Origin: Nocardioides antri
GTDB lineage: Bacteria; Actinomycetota; Actinomycetes; Propionibacteriales; Nocardioidaceae
Reading direction: 5' to 3'
Assembly (NCBI RefSeq): GCF_008373765.1
Contig: NZ_VUJW01000004.1
Span: 28,086-92,085 of the forward strand
DNA length: 64,000 bases
Shown here one piece after another: positions 25,049 through 32,908 of the stretch. Within the stretch, counting starts at the first letter, position 1, and the number at the start of each line of letters is the position of its first letter. Under the pieces are notes generated by a model. The model did no database searches. It was not told the origin of the DNA and saw only the letters and a list, made by a program, of their open reading frames with translations. The translations under genes were made by a program, and so were the position numbers.

Positions 25049-25714
25049 CTACGGCAGGTAGTCGGCGAACGGGCTGGTCTTGAACCAGGTGGGGAACTTC
25101 CTGGTCAGCCCAGGCGGTCCGAGGAGGGTCAGGCGACCTGTCCGGAGGGCCGCGGCGTAGGTCGTCCGTCGAAGGTGCAGGTCGACGAGGGTCTGGCCGT
25201 CGGTTTCGCAGACGAGGTCCTCGACGTAGCCGGAGCTGCGGTTGCAGAGCTCGGGAAGCGGCCTTCGCAGCAGCATCCAGTAGCCGTCCGCGGGGTGGTC
25301 GTGGAGCCGGAACCGCAGGGTCGTGGTTCCCTCGGGGATCCGGTCGAGGTCGACGAGCTTGAGGGTGGCCCAGAGGACGTAGGCCGGGTCGAGGTGGCGG
25401 GGCTCGATCTCGAGCCAGCGCGCGCCCCACTGCCCGAGTGCGTCGCACACCGCCCTGAGCGCCTGCCCCATCTCGGTCAGCTCGTACGTCGTACCACGCC
25501 GGCCGGGCTTCGCGACGCGGACGAGGACGCCGGCGCGTTCCAGGGCCTCGAGCCGTTGGGCCAGTAGCGCCGTCGAGATGCCGGGCGCTCCTTGCCGGAT
25601 CTCGTTGAAGGTGCGGCAGCCGTTCAGCAGGTTGCGCACGATGATGGGCGTCCACCGCTCGGCCAGCACCTCCGAGCTGCGGGCGATCGGGCAGAACTGT
25701 CCGTAGTCGCGCAC
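25049..25714 (-). CDS. HxlR family transcriptional regulator
   Basis: A 221-residue winged-helix protein. The HxlR domain covers residues 8-100: CPIARSSEVLAERWTPIIVR, TFNEIRQGAPGISTALLAQR and a wing with PGRRGTTYELT. A C-terminal half of about 110 residues, with YWMLLRRPLPELC, is the SCP2-like or unknown extension common in actinobacterial HxlR proteins. GTG 25714 is chosen since the HxlR domain follows at once; the longer frame overlaps the divergent cupin gene. A 25-base palindrome upstream is its likely operator. Confidence 0.88.
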   Translation of the reverse strand: MRDYGQFCPIARSSEVLAERWTPIIVRNLLNGCRTFNEIRQGAPGISTALLAQRLEALERAGVLVRVAKPGRRGTTYELTEMGQALRAVCDALGQWGARWLEIEPRHLDPAYVLWATLKLVDLDRIPEGTTTLRFRLHDHPADGYWMLLRRPLPELCNRSSGYVEDLVCETDGQTLVDLHLRRTTYAAALRTGRLTLLGPPGLTRKFPTWFKTSPFADYLP

Positions 25715-25744
25715 GCTTCCACTGTCCTGCCGAGCGTGCCATGA

Positions 25745-25769
25745 GGCAATTTCAGATTCTGATATTGCC
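25745..25769. promoter_or_regulatory. Operator palindrome between HxlR and cupin genes
   Basis: GGCAAT-T-TCAGA-T-TCTGA-T-ATTGCC, a 25-base dyad with 11 of 12 base pairs matching. AT-rich against a GC-rich background and placed between divergent starts. Confidence 0.7.
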
Positions 25770-25809
25770 GTGGATGGCGAACCGGAACACCCTGAACCGG
25801 AGGAAAGGG

Positions 25810-26277
25810 GTGGTGGCGATGTTCCAACCGGGCACGGCACACACGGTCGTTCCGGGCGCAGGCCGCTCGGTCGAGCTGGGAGTGGCGTCCATGCGGGTCC
25901 TGGCTGGCGGCGACGGCGAGACGGGAGGCGCCTTCACCGTCGCCGAGTTCGCCGGAACGGCCGAAGGCCCCTGGACCGTGCCGCACCTGCACCGCGGCTT
26001 CGAGGAGTCCTTCTTCATCCTCGACGGGATGTTCACGTTCACCGTCGGAGAGGAGCCCATCGAAGCGACCCCAGGGATGTACATCCTCGTGCCCCGCGGG
26101 ACCGCGCACATGATCTCGGCAGCCGAGGGCGGTGGCCGGTTCCTCACCCTCATGGTCCCGGGCGGCCTGGAGGAGATGTTCTTCGCTCTCGGCCGGCTCG
26201 GTCCGGAGGCCATCCGGGACCCGGCTGCCCGAGCGGCGGTCTCGGCTCGCTACGACTCGATCCCGGTGAGCTCGTGA
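25810..26277 (+). CDS. Cupin domain protein
   Basis: About 155 residues with one cupin_2 barrel. Motif 1 is PHLHRGFEESFFILDGMFTF (His, His, Glu metal ligands); motif 2 is PRGTAHMISAAE. Such single cupins can be dioxygenases, isomerases or sensors; the substrate is unknown. GTG 25810 is preferred because GGAGG ends 6 bases before it; ATG 25819 and GTG 25813 are alternatives. An ATG at 25741 is rejected because it precedes the palindromic operator. Divergent HxlR regulator probably controls it. Confidence 0.85.
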   Translation: MVAMFQPGTAHTVVPGAGRSVELGVASMRVLAGGDGETGGAFTVAEFAGTAEGPWTVPHLHRGFEESFFILDGMFTFTVGEEPIEATPGMYILVPRGTAHMISAAEGGGRFLTLMVPGGLEEMFFALGRLGPEAIRDPAARAAVSARYDSIPVSS

Positions 26278-26328
26278 TGCTCGACGGCGTCCTGCCCGAC
26301 GGGTCGGACCTGCGTCGGCCCGCGCCCG

Positions 26329-27054
26329 TCAGCCGCGCAGCGATCGGTTGATGACCTCGTTGGCGGCCCGCTGGAAGCCGGTGACGACGGCCTCGAGGGT
26401 CAGCTCGCGCAGCTGGACGATCGCCTCCTGGAACGCGGCCGCCTCTTCGGCGGTGTGGTGCTCCTGGGAGCGGTAGGGCCCGATCACCTGCCGCGCGAAG
26501 ACCTCGGTCAGCTCCTCGGCCAGTGCGGAGGTGTGGCGCTTGATCGCGGCGCCGGCGGCAGCGATCCCGTCGGGCCTGATGTCGAGCGCGAGCACCTTCA
26601 CCGCGGCGTCGAAGCCGGGCAGCAGCTCCAGCTCGTCGCCGTCCTGCTCGATGACGCCGATCGCGACGAGGACCCCGAGGGTGGCCTCGTCGATCGGCCG
26701 GCCGGCCCGCCGGTCCAGGTCCGCACGGGTCGTCCGCTCGGCGGGCTGGGGCGACCAGGTGCTGAGGGCGAGCCGCTGCACGGCGAGCTCGTCGGCGTTG
26801 CTGTCCGCGGGGATCCGGGCCAGGTAGTCCTCGATCGCGGTGAGGCTCAGCCCGTGGTCCTGCAGCGCCCGGACCAGCTTGAGCCGTGCCACGTGCAGGT
26901 CGGAGTAGAAGGCCATCCGCCCCCGTCGTACGGGTGGCGGGATCAGGCCGAGCCCTGCGTAGTAGCGCACGGTCCGCACCGTCATCCCTGCCTCGGCCGC
27001 CAGCGCGTCGACGGTCAGCTCCGCCGAGGTCTCCTGTTCGGTCTCGATCGACAC
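26329..27054 (-). CDS. MerR family transcriptional regulator
   Basis: A 241-residue MerR-type regulator. The winged helix-turn-helix begins at residue 13: LTVDALAAEAGMTVRTVRYY, then GLIPPPVRRGRMAFY and HVARLKLVRALQDHGLSL. The C-terminal effector part is longer than in metal sensors and has no cysteine cluster, so a lipid or acyl-CoA type effector is more plausible than a metal. GTG 27054 is the start. It is divergent from two acyl-CoA dehydrogenase genes with a 21-base dyad between, so it probably controls them. Confidence 0.9.
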   Translation of the reverse strand: MSIETEQETSAELTVDALAAEAGMTVRTVRYYAGLGLIPPPVRRGRMAFYSDLHVARLKLVRALQDHGLSLTAIEDYLARIPADSNADELAVQRLALSTWSPQPAERTTRADLDRRAGRPIDEATLGVLVAIGVIEQDGDELELLPGFDAAVKVLALDIRPDGIAAAGAAIKRHTSALAEELTEVFARQVIGPYRSQEHHTAEEAAAFQEAIVQLRELTLEAVVTGFQRAANEVINRSLRG

Positions 27055-27089
27055 GCTGCTCCCACCACTCTCCGGACAGACCGTTGCAT

Positions 27090-27110
27090 TGTGACAGTGA
27101 TACTGTCACA
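27090..27110. promoter_or_regulatory. Operator palindrome between MerR and acyl-CoA dehydrogenase genes
   Basis: TGTGACAG-TGATA-CTGTCACA, perfect 8-base arms around a 5-base centre, 61 bases before the dehydrogenase ATG and 36 before the regulator GTG. The arm layout fits MerR-type sites placed in a promoter spacer. Confidence 0.7.
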
Positions 27111-27170
27111 GTAGAGCAACAAAACCACTGTCGCAATCGACGACGCACTCTACGACAGGACTCCCCCACC

Positions 27171-28310
27171 ATGCGCGAGCTCTTCCTTCCCGAGCACGAG
27201 GACTTCCGCGACACCGTGCGGACCTTCTTCGCCAAGGAGGTCACGCCGCACCACGACGAGTGGGACCGGGACGGCATCGTCCCGCGGGAGCTGTGGCTCA
27301 AGGCGGGCGAGGCCGGCCTGCTCTGCTTCGACGTGCCGGAGGAGTACGGCGGCCCGGGGATCGACGACTTCCGCTTCAACATGGTGGTGAGCGAGGAGCA
27401 GACGCGCGCCGGCGCCAACGGGCCCGGGTTCTCCGTCCACTCCGACATCATCGTCCCCTACCTCACCTCGCTCGGGACCGAGGAGCAGAAGCAGCGCTGG
27501 CTCCCGGGATGCGTCACCGGCGAGATCATCACCGCCATCGCGATGACCGAGCCGGGAGCAGGGTCGGACCTCCAGGGCATCCGCACGACCGCGGTCGACC
27601 AGGGCGACCACTACCTGCTCAACGGGTCGAAGACCTTCATCAGCAACGGCATCCACGCCGACCTGGTGATCGTCGTCGCGCGCACCGACCCGGACGCGGG
27701 CCACCAGGGCATCAGCCTGCTCGTCGTCGAGCGTGGCATGGAGGGGTTCGAACGCGGCCGCAACCTCGAGAAGGTGGGCATGCACGCGCAGGACACCGCG
27801 GAGCTGAGCTTCACCGACGTCCGGGTGCCCAAGGAGAACCTCCTCGGTCCGGAGGGCAGCGGCTTCATCTCGCTGATGATGAACCTGCCGCAGGAGCGGC
27901 TGATCATCGCCTGCCAGGCCGCCGCCGCGTGCGAGGCGATCGTCGACATGTGCCTCGACTACGCCAAGACCCGGGAGGCGTTCGGCAAGCCGATCGGCAA
28001 GTTCCAGCACAACCGGTTCCTCATCGCCGAGATGGCGACGGAGGCCAAGATCACGCGGGTCTTCATCGACGAGTGCGTGCGCAAGCACGTCGCCGGCACG
28101 CTCGACGCGGTCGAGGCCTCCCAGGCGAAGTACTGGGCCACCGAGCTCCAGAACAAGCTCGTCAACCAAGGCGTCCAGCTGCACGGCGGCTACGGCTACA
28201 TGCTGGAGTACCCGATCGCACGGGCCTACCTCGACAGCCGGATCTCCACCATCTACGGCGGGACGACCGAGATCCAGAAGGAGATCATCGGTCGCTCGCT
28301 GGGCCTCTGA
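27171..28310 (+). CDS. Acyl-CoA dehydrogenase (first of pair)
   Basis: A 379-residue FAD enzyme that introduces the alpha,beta double bond into an acyl-CoA. Family signatures: AIAMTEPGAGSDLQGIRTTA in the FAD-binding region, NGSKTFISNG, FGKPIGKFQHNRF, and YGGTTEIQKEIIGRSLGL at the C-terminus, where Glu of GGTTEI is the usual catalytic base. Start ATG 27171 with GACAGGA upstream. It is followed after 26 bases by a second dehydrogenase gene, so the two are an operon, probably controlled by the divergent MerR protein. Confidence 0.93.
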   Translation: MRELFLPEHEDFRDTVRTFFAKEVTPHHDEWDRDGIVPRELWLKAGEAGLLCFDVPEEYGGPGIDDFRFNMVVSEEQTRAGANGPGFSVHSDIIVPYLTSLGTEEQKQRWLPGCVTGEIITAIAMTEPGAGSDLQGIRTTAVDQGDHYLLNGSKTFISNGIHADLVIVVARTDPDAGHQGISLLVVERGMEGFERGRNLEKVGMHAQDTAELSFTDVRVPKENLLGPEGSGFISLMMNLPQERLIIACQAAAACEAIVDMCLDYAKTREAFGKPIGKFQHNRFLIAEMATEAKITRVFIDECVRKHVAGTLDAVEASQAKYWATELQNKLVNQGVQLHGGYGYMLEYPIARAYLDSRISTIYGGTTEIQKEIIGRSLGL

Positions 28311-28336
28311 CAGCGCAAAACGGACCGAGGGAAACG

Positions 28337-29515
28337 ATGGACTTCAACCTGCCTGACACCGCGCTCGCCGTCCAGGACGGCGTACGCGCCGTGGCCACCA
28401 AGTACGACCACGCCTACTGGTCGGAGTGCGAGGAGGCGCACCGCTTCCCGATCGAGGTCTTCACCGACCTCGGCAAGGGCGGCTGGTTCGGCCTCAACAT
28501 CCCCGAGGAGTACGGCGGCGGCGGGCAGGGCCTGCTCGAGGTCGCGATCGCCAACGAGACGCTCTGCGCCTCCGGCGGTGGCGCCGGCACGTTCTTCTAC
28601 GTGACGACGCCGGGGTTCGGGGCGACGACGCTCGTGCGCCACGGCACCGAGGAGCAGAAGCAGGCGATCCTCCCGGGCATCGCAGCCGGCGACGTCCAGT
28701 TCTGCTTCGCCCTCACCGAGCCCGACGCCGGCAGCAACGCGATCGAGATCAAGACGTCCGCCCGCCGCGACGGCGAGGACTTCGTGATCAAGGGCCAGAA
28801 GGTCTGGATCTCCAACGTCGAGAACGCCGACTGGATGGTCGCCGTCACCCGGACGATCCCGGCGGCCGACGCGAACCCCCGCACCAACGGGTTCACCCTC
28901 TTCCTCGTCGACGTCAAGGAAGCGCTCGCCGCGGGGACGCTGTCCTACACGCCGATCCCGAAGATGGGCAGCAACATCCTCCACTCCAGCCAGCTCTTCT
29001 TCGACGACGTCCGTGTGCCCGCGCGCAACGTCATCGGAGAGGTCGACGCCGGGTTCATGGTCCTGTGGGACGTGCTCAACCCCGAGCGGATCCTCGCCGC
29101 CGCAGGTGGCGTCGGTGCTGCCGACGCGGCACTGGCCTACGCCGCGAGGTACGCCACCGAGCGGGAGGTCTTCGGCCGCCCGATCGGCGCCAACCAGGGC
29201 ATCCAGTTCCCACTGGCGCAGATCAAGGCGAAGGTCGAGCTCGGCCGGCTGATGACCTACAAGGCGGCCTGGCTGTTCGACCAGGGGCTCCCCTGCGGCA
29301 ACGAGGCGAACGTCGCCAAGCTCACCGGCGCGCAGGTCGCGTGGGAGGCCGCCGACCAGGCCTTCCAGACGCTCGGCGGGATGGCGTACTCCAAGGAGTA
29401 CCCCGTCGAGCGCTGGCTCCGGGACGCCCGGATCGGCAAGAACATCCGGGTCGCCGAGCAGCTGGTGCTGGCGCACATCGGGACCTCGATGCTGGGGCTG
29501 CCCAAGTCGTACTAG
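28337..29515 (+). CDS. Acyl-CoA dehydrogenase (second of pair)
   Basis: A 392-residue acyl-CoA dehydrogenase family member. It has FALTEPDAGSNAIEIKTSAR, KGQKVWISNVENAD, FGRPIGANQGIQFPLAQIKA and the tail RIGKNIRVAEQLVLAHIG, the last typical of the FadE5-like/ACAD group lacking the YGGTxE motif. Catalytic base placement therefore differs from the first gene of the pair. ATG 28337 follows CGAGGGAAACG. Stop is followed by a 101-base spacer carrying the SOS-like box of the next gene. Specific chain length is not predictable. Confidence 0.9.
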   Translation: MDFNLPDTALAVQDGVRAVATKYDHAYWSECEEAHRFPIEVFTDLGKGGWFGLNIPEEYGGGGQGLLEVAIANETLCASGGGAGTFFYVTTPGFGATTLVRHGTEEQKQAILPGIAAGDVQFCFALTEPDAGSNAIEIKTSARRDGEDFVIKGQKVWISNVENADWMVAVTRTIPAADANPRTNGFTLFLVDVKEALAAGTLSYTPIPKMGSNILHSSQLFFDDVRVPARNVIGEVDAGFMVLWDVLNPERILAAAGGVGAADAALAYAARYATEREVFGRPIGANQGIQFPLAQIKAKVELGRLMTYKAAWLFDQGLPCGNEANVAKLTGAQVAWEAADQAFQTLGGMAYSKEYPVERWLRDARIGKNIRVAEQLVLAHIGTSMLGLPKSY

Positions 29516-29562
29516 GGAGGGAAACACGAGGCGATCTCTGCGGGAAAGTTCGGAATAGGACT

Positions 29563-29576
29563 AGAACGTCTGTTCG
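29563..29576 (+). promoter_or_regulatory. SOS (LexA) box-like dyad before HNH gene 2
   Basis: AGAAC-GTCT-GTTCG matches the actinobacterial LexA consensus CGAAC-N4-GTTCG at nine of ten defined positions. A possible -10, TAGACT, follows at 29585-29590 with TAGAAC at 29562 as a weak -35 (17-base spacing), so a repressor here would block the promoter. Confidence 0.65.
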
Positions 29577-29616
29577 AGCAGCGGTAGACTGAGGCCTCTA
29601 CTCGGGAGGATCGCTC

Positions 29617-30846
29617 ATGGTCGCGCAGCTCGTGCCCACGCACCATCCGATCCTCGCCTGTGCGGAGCAGATCTGCTCCGAGCTGGCCGCTACGACGGAC
29701 GTGCAGCCGGTCTACCTGCGCAGCGACGACAAACGGGCGGTGCTGCTCAAGCTCAGCGAGGCGCAGCGGCGGTTGGACGAGCTCCAGCTCAGGTTGATGG
29801 CTGCCTCGGACGACGTCGCCGCCGACGACGGTGCTCGAGACGTAGCAGCGTGGCTGGCGTCGCGCACGCAGGCCGACCCGTCCGACCTGCGGGCAGACCA
29901 GGCGCTGGCCGCCGCGATCGACCGGCGGTGGTGCCGGGTGGGAGTCGGGCTGGCCGCCGGCGCGTTGTCGAAGGACCACGCCAGGGTGATCGTCCGCGGA
30001 CTCGAAGACTTGCCTGCCACTGTCGGTCCGGAGGTCCTGACCCGGGCCGAGGCCCAGCTGGTGGAGTGGGCAGGCGAGTTCAGGCCCAGCGAGCTGCGGC
30101 GTCTGGCCCGGCACATCCTCGACACCGTGGCGCCCGAGATCGCCGAGGCCGAGGAGGCGCAGCGGCTCGAGCGCGAGGAGCAGCATGCGCGAGACAAGTG
30201 CCGACTCGCGCTCCGGCCGGTAGGTGACGGCACCACCAGGATGTCCGCCCTGGTCCCCGACGCCGACGCCGCCCGGTTACGGACCTACCTCGAGGGGTTC
30301 ACCTCACCGTGCAAGCACGACGACGCGATCGCGGGCGAGGAAGATCGCATCCCGTACGCCCGCAAGCTCGGGCAGGCGTTCTGCGCCCTGCTCGAGCACC
30401 TCGACCCTGGCAGGCTCCCCCACCACGGCGGTGACGCGACCAGCGTGATGGTCACCATCAGCCTCGACGCCCTCCGGGCCGACCTCGGCTGCGGGGAGGA
30501 CATCTCCGCCAGCGAGGCCCGGCGATTGGCCTGCACCGCCCGCATCATGCCGGCCGTGCTCGGCGGGAAGGGCGAGGTCCTCGACCTCGGTCGCACCCGT
30601 CGGCTGTTCACGGCCGCCCAGCGCAGAGCGATGCGGCTCCGCGACAAACGTTGCAGGGCCGAGGGCTGCTCGATCCCCGCGACGTGGGCCGAGGCGCACC
30701 ACCTCCGACCGTGGTCCGAGGGCGGGAAGACCGACCTCGCCGACGGCATCCTCCTCTGCTCCTGGCATCACCACCGCATCCACGACCGTCGGTTCGACCA
30801 CGACAGGCTCGCCAGCGGCGACATCCGGTCCCATCGGCGCCGGTAG
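29617..30846 (+). CDS. DUF222 domain HNH endonuclease, copy 2
   Basis: A 409-residue protein with N-terminal helical DUF222 region and C-terminal HNH nuclease motif: CRAEGCSIPATWAEAHHLRP, DGILLCSWHHHRIHD. Zinc-type CxxxxC, the paired His and the final His cluster are all present, so nuclease activity is plausible. It is more distant from copies 1 and 3 than they are from each other, starting MVAQLVPTHHP, and lacks their leader. GGGAGGA precedes the ATG. An SOS-like box upstream suggests DNA-damage control, as reported for some mycobacterial 13E12 genes. Confidence 0.9.
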   Translation: MVAQLVPTHHPILACAEQICSELAATTDVQPVYLRSDDKRAVLLKLSEAQRRLDELQLRLMAASDDVAADDGARDVAAWLASRTQADPSDLRADQALAAAIDRRWCRVGVGLAAGALSKDHARVIVRGLEDLPATVGPEVLTRAEAQLVEWAGEFRPSELRRLARHILDTVAPEIAEAEEAQRLEREEQHARDKCRLALRPVGDGTTRMSALVPDADAARLRTYLEGFTSPCKHDDAIAGEEDRIPYARKLGQAFCALLEHLDPGRLPHHGGDATSVMVTISLDALRADLGCGEDISASEARRLACTARIMPAVLGGKGEVLDLGRTRRLFTAAQRRAMRLRDKRCRAEGCSIPATWAEAHHLRPWSEGGKTDLADGILLCSWHHHRIHDRRFDHDRLASGDIRSHRRR

Positions 30847-30940
30847 GCCGGGTGCCGGTCGGATAGGGAGGTCGCGTCAATTGCGGCGGAAGGGCGCACC
30901 TCGCGATTGCTCCGCCTGACCAGCCGCGGCAACCGCAGAC

Positions 30941-31339
30941 CTATTCTGGCGGCGCGCTCCCGTGTCGGTGGGCTACCTTCCACTCACCGTCCTCACGCCG
31001 ATAGATCTGAGTCGCGCGGAGGGTGTAAGTACGCGGCACGCCGTTGACGGACGCAGACGTGTGTTCGAAGCCCACCGTGTAGGCGGTGTCCCCACGCACC
31101 TCGGCTTCAAGCAGCTCGAACTCGTAGGAAGTGCAGTCCGAAAAGCTCTCGGCGAGATGGGCGAAGAGCTCGTCGAGCTCCTGCTGCCCGGTGGCGTTCT
31201 TCCATGCGCCCAACACTGTCACCGGGTCGTTTCGTGACCAGATGGCGCGGCGTGGCCCGGCGTCACCGTTGTGGACGGCGACCTCCGCGTCCCTGAGAGC
31301 CGACTGCACCCAGGTGACGAACTCGTCGCGATCGGTCAT
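30941..31339 (-). CDS. SnoaL-like / DUF4440 family protein
   Basis: A 132-residue single-domain protein with the cystatin-like cone fold of SnoaL/NTF2 proteins. Typical pieces: AIWSRNDPVTVLGAW, LDELFAHLAESFSDC, and the last strand WKVAHRHGSAPPE, which matches the WKVxHxH ending of DUF4440/SnoaL_3. Members range from ketosteroid isomerase-like enzymes to proteins without catalysis; no role can be assigned. ATG 31339 is the start. It lies downstream of a small membrane-protein gene on the same strand, separated by a strong hairpin. Confidence 0.8.
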   Translation of the reverse strand: MTDRDEFVTWVQSALRDAEVAVHNGDAGPRRAIWSRNDPVTVLGAWKNATGQQELDELFAHLAESFSDCTSYEFELLEAEVRGDTAYTVGFEHTSASVNGVPRTYTLRATQIYRREDGEWKVAHRHGSAPPE

Positions 31340-31438
31340 GCCTTTGATGCTCGCACGAAGGCGCAGTTTCCGGCGGGTCTTGCCGGCGGTAGTCAGACCG
31401 GCTCTGCCGCCCGATCGTCGCCCCGGCGTTTCATCCGT

Positions 31439-31476
31439 ACGTCGACCCGGCTCGTCCCGACGAGCCGGGTCGACGT
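31439..31476 (-). terminator. Perfect 18-bp inverted repeat
   Basis: ACGTCGACCCGGCTCGTC and its exact complement flank a CC centre. It begins 8 bases after the stop of the small membrane-protein gene, so termination is the simplest reading; there is no T run. Confidence 0.6.
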
Positions 31477-31483
31477 GTCTCGG

Positions 31484-31765
31484 TCACCCGGCCCGGGTCA
31501 GGAGCCAGACCCGGGCGCGCTGCAGCCACGGCATCTCGCCGAACACGATGGTCGGCACGGCAACCGTCGCCAGTACGAACGTGCGCAGGACCGGGTTGGC
31601 GTCGCTCAGCCACGGGCCGAGGACCAGCGACAGCACGGTCAGGGTCGGGAAGACCGCCAGCCAGATCATGACGGCCATCTGCGGCCGGGTGGGCGGACCG
31701 ACCGGCGCGGGTGCGGTCGCCTGGACGTGGCTGGTGTCGGCCTGGTTGTGGGTGATGGTGTTCAT
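31484..31765 (-). CDS. Small two-helix membrane protein
   Basis: A 93-residue protein with a Thr/Ala/Pro-rich cytoplasmic start and two hydrophobic helices (about residues 31-52 and 58-78: VMIWLAVFPTLTVLSLVLG and LRTFVLATVAVPTIVFG). The pattern resembles the membrane tail of antibiotic-biosynthesis-monooxygenase-type proteins, but the enzymatic domain is absent. AAGGAGAAG lies 4 bases before ATG 31765. It is divergent from an XRE regulator, which may control it. Function unknown. Confidence 0.75.
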   Translation of the reverse strand: MNTITHNQADTSHVQATAPAPVGPPTRPQMAVMIWLAVFPTLTVLSLVLGPWLSDANPVLRTFVLATVAVPTIVFGEMPWLQRARVWLLTRAG

Positions 31766-31847
31766 CGACTTCTCCTTGGGGTGATGACGGGGTGTCGAGC
31801 AACCACGGTGGTCGCGCAGGACCACGTGGAGAAGGCACAGCTCAACC

Positions 31848-31863
31848 GGGGACTGGCAGTCCC
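31848..31863. promoter_or_regulatory. Operator candidate between membrane protein and XRE genes
   Basis: GGGACT-GGC-AGTCCC, a perfect 6-base dyad 36 bases before the XRE start. A second dyad ACCAC-G-GTGGT lies at 31802-31812 closer to the membrane-protein gene. Short, so tentative. Confidence 0.4.
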
Positions 31864-31898
31864 TGTCTGAGCCACCCCCGGCGTCGCATGATGGGGGC

Positions 31899-32747
31899 AT
31901 GATCGACCGTGCCGGCCTGGCCGACTTCCTCCGTCGGCGCCGCGACGCCCTGCGCCCCGAGGACGTCGGCCTGCCGCCGGGCTTCCGGCGCCGCGCGCCG
32001 GGACTGCGCCGCGAGGAGGTAGCGCAGCTGGCCGGGATGTCGACCGATTACTACTCCCGGCTCGAGCAGCAGCGTGGCGCGCACCCGTCGGAGCCGATCG
32101 TGGCGTCGCTGGCCCGAGCGCTGCGTCTGAAGCTCGACGAGCGCGATCACCTCTACCACCTCGCCGACCTCACGCCCCCGGCCAGGCGGGCCGGGCGGCA
32201 CATCGGTCCCGGCCTGCTCGCCCTCGCCGACAGGCTCACCGACGTTCCGCTCGTCATCGCCACCGACATCGACGAGGTGCTCTGGCAGAACGCCCTCGCC
32301 GACACGGTGCTCGGTCACCGAGAGCCCGGGGCGGGCCGCGACAGCAACATCACCTGGCGGTGGTTCGCGGTCCCCGGGAGCCGGGACCGGTTCCCCGAGG
32401 AGCACTGGCCGACCCACTCCGCCGCCCACGTCGCCGACCTCCGGGCGACCCACGCCAGGAGAGCCGGCGACCCCGACGTCGTCGAGCTGGTCAACGACCT
32501 GCTCGAGCGGAGCGCGGAGTTCCGCAGGCTCTGGGAGAGGCACGAGGTTGCCGTACGTCGACACGCGCTCAAGTCGATCGTGCACCCGGAGGTCGGGCTT
32601 CTCGAGCTGACCTGCGAGATCCTCTTCACCCCCGAGGAGGACCTGCGGGTCCGTGCGTTCCTACCGGTCGAGGGCACCGATGCCCGGGAGAAGCTCGAGC
32701 TTCTCCGGGTGATCGGCACCCAGAGTTTCGAGCAGAGCAACACCTGA
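31899..32747 (+). CDS. XRE family regulator with MmyB-like ligand domain
   Basis: A 282-residue regulator with N-terminal helix-turn-helix (LRREEVAQLAGMSTDYYSRL, residues 35-80) and a C-terminal MmyB-like ligand-binding domain (VPLVIATDIDEVLWQNALA, EFRRLWERHEV, HPEVGLLELTCE). The family is common in actinomycetes and many members repress a divergent oxidoreductase or membrane gene; some bind fatty acids. Here the partner is the small membrane protein. ATG 31899 lies 36 bases from a short dyad. The pseudogene at 12626 is a remnant of the same family. Confidence 0.9.
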   Translation: MIDRAGLADFLRRRRDALRPEDVGLPPGFRRRAPGLRREEVAQLAGMSTDYYSRLEQQRGAHPSEPIVASLARALRLKLDERDHLYHLADLTPPARRAGRHIGPGLLALADRLTDVPLVIATDIDEVLWQNALADTVLGHREPGAGRDSNITWRWFAVPGSRDRFPEEHWPTHSAAHVADLRATHARRAGDPDVVELVNDLLERSAEFRRLWERHEVAVRRHALKSIVHPEVGLLELTCEILFTPEEDLRVRAFLPVEGTDAREKLELLRVIGTQSFEQSNT

Positions 32748-32873
32748 CGCAGGCGCCCTCGGTACGCGACTGCCGACCATCCTTGACGCCTCGCATCCCA
32801 CCACGGCGCATCGGCAGATCCGCGCGTAATGCGCGCCGCAATGACGTACCCCGGTCGGGGCACTAGCGGACGT

Positions 32874-32902
32874 TTGTCCTCTGGAAGCACTGGGCCGATA
32901 CT
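32874..32902 (+). promoter_or_regulatory. Sigma-70-like promoter of the AAA kinase-like gene
   Basis: TTGTCC, 17-base spacer, GATACT, ending 6 bases before the GTG start at 32909. Spacing fits a leaderless transcript. Confidence 0.5.
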
Positions 32903-32908
32903 GCCCCG

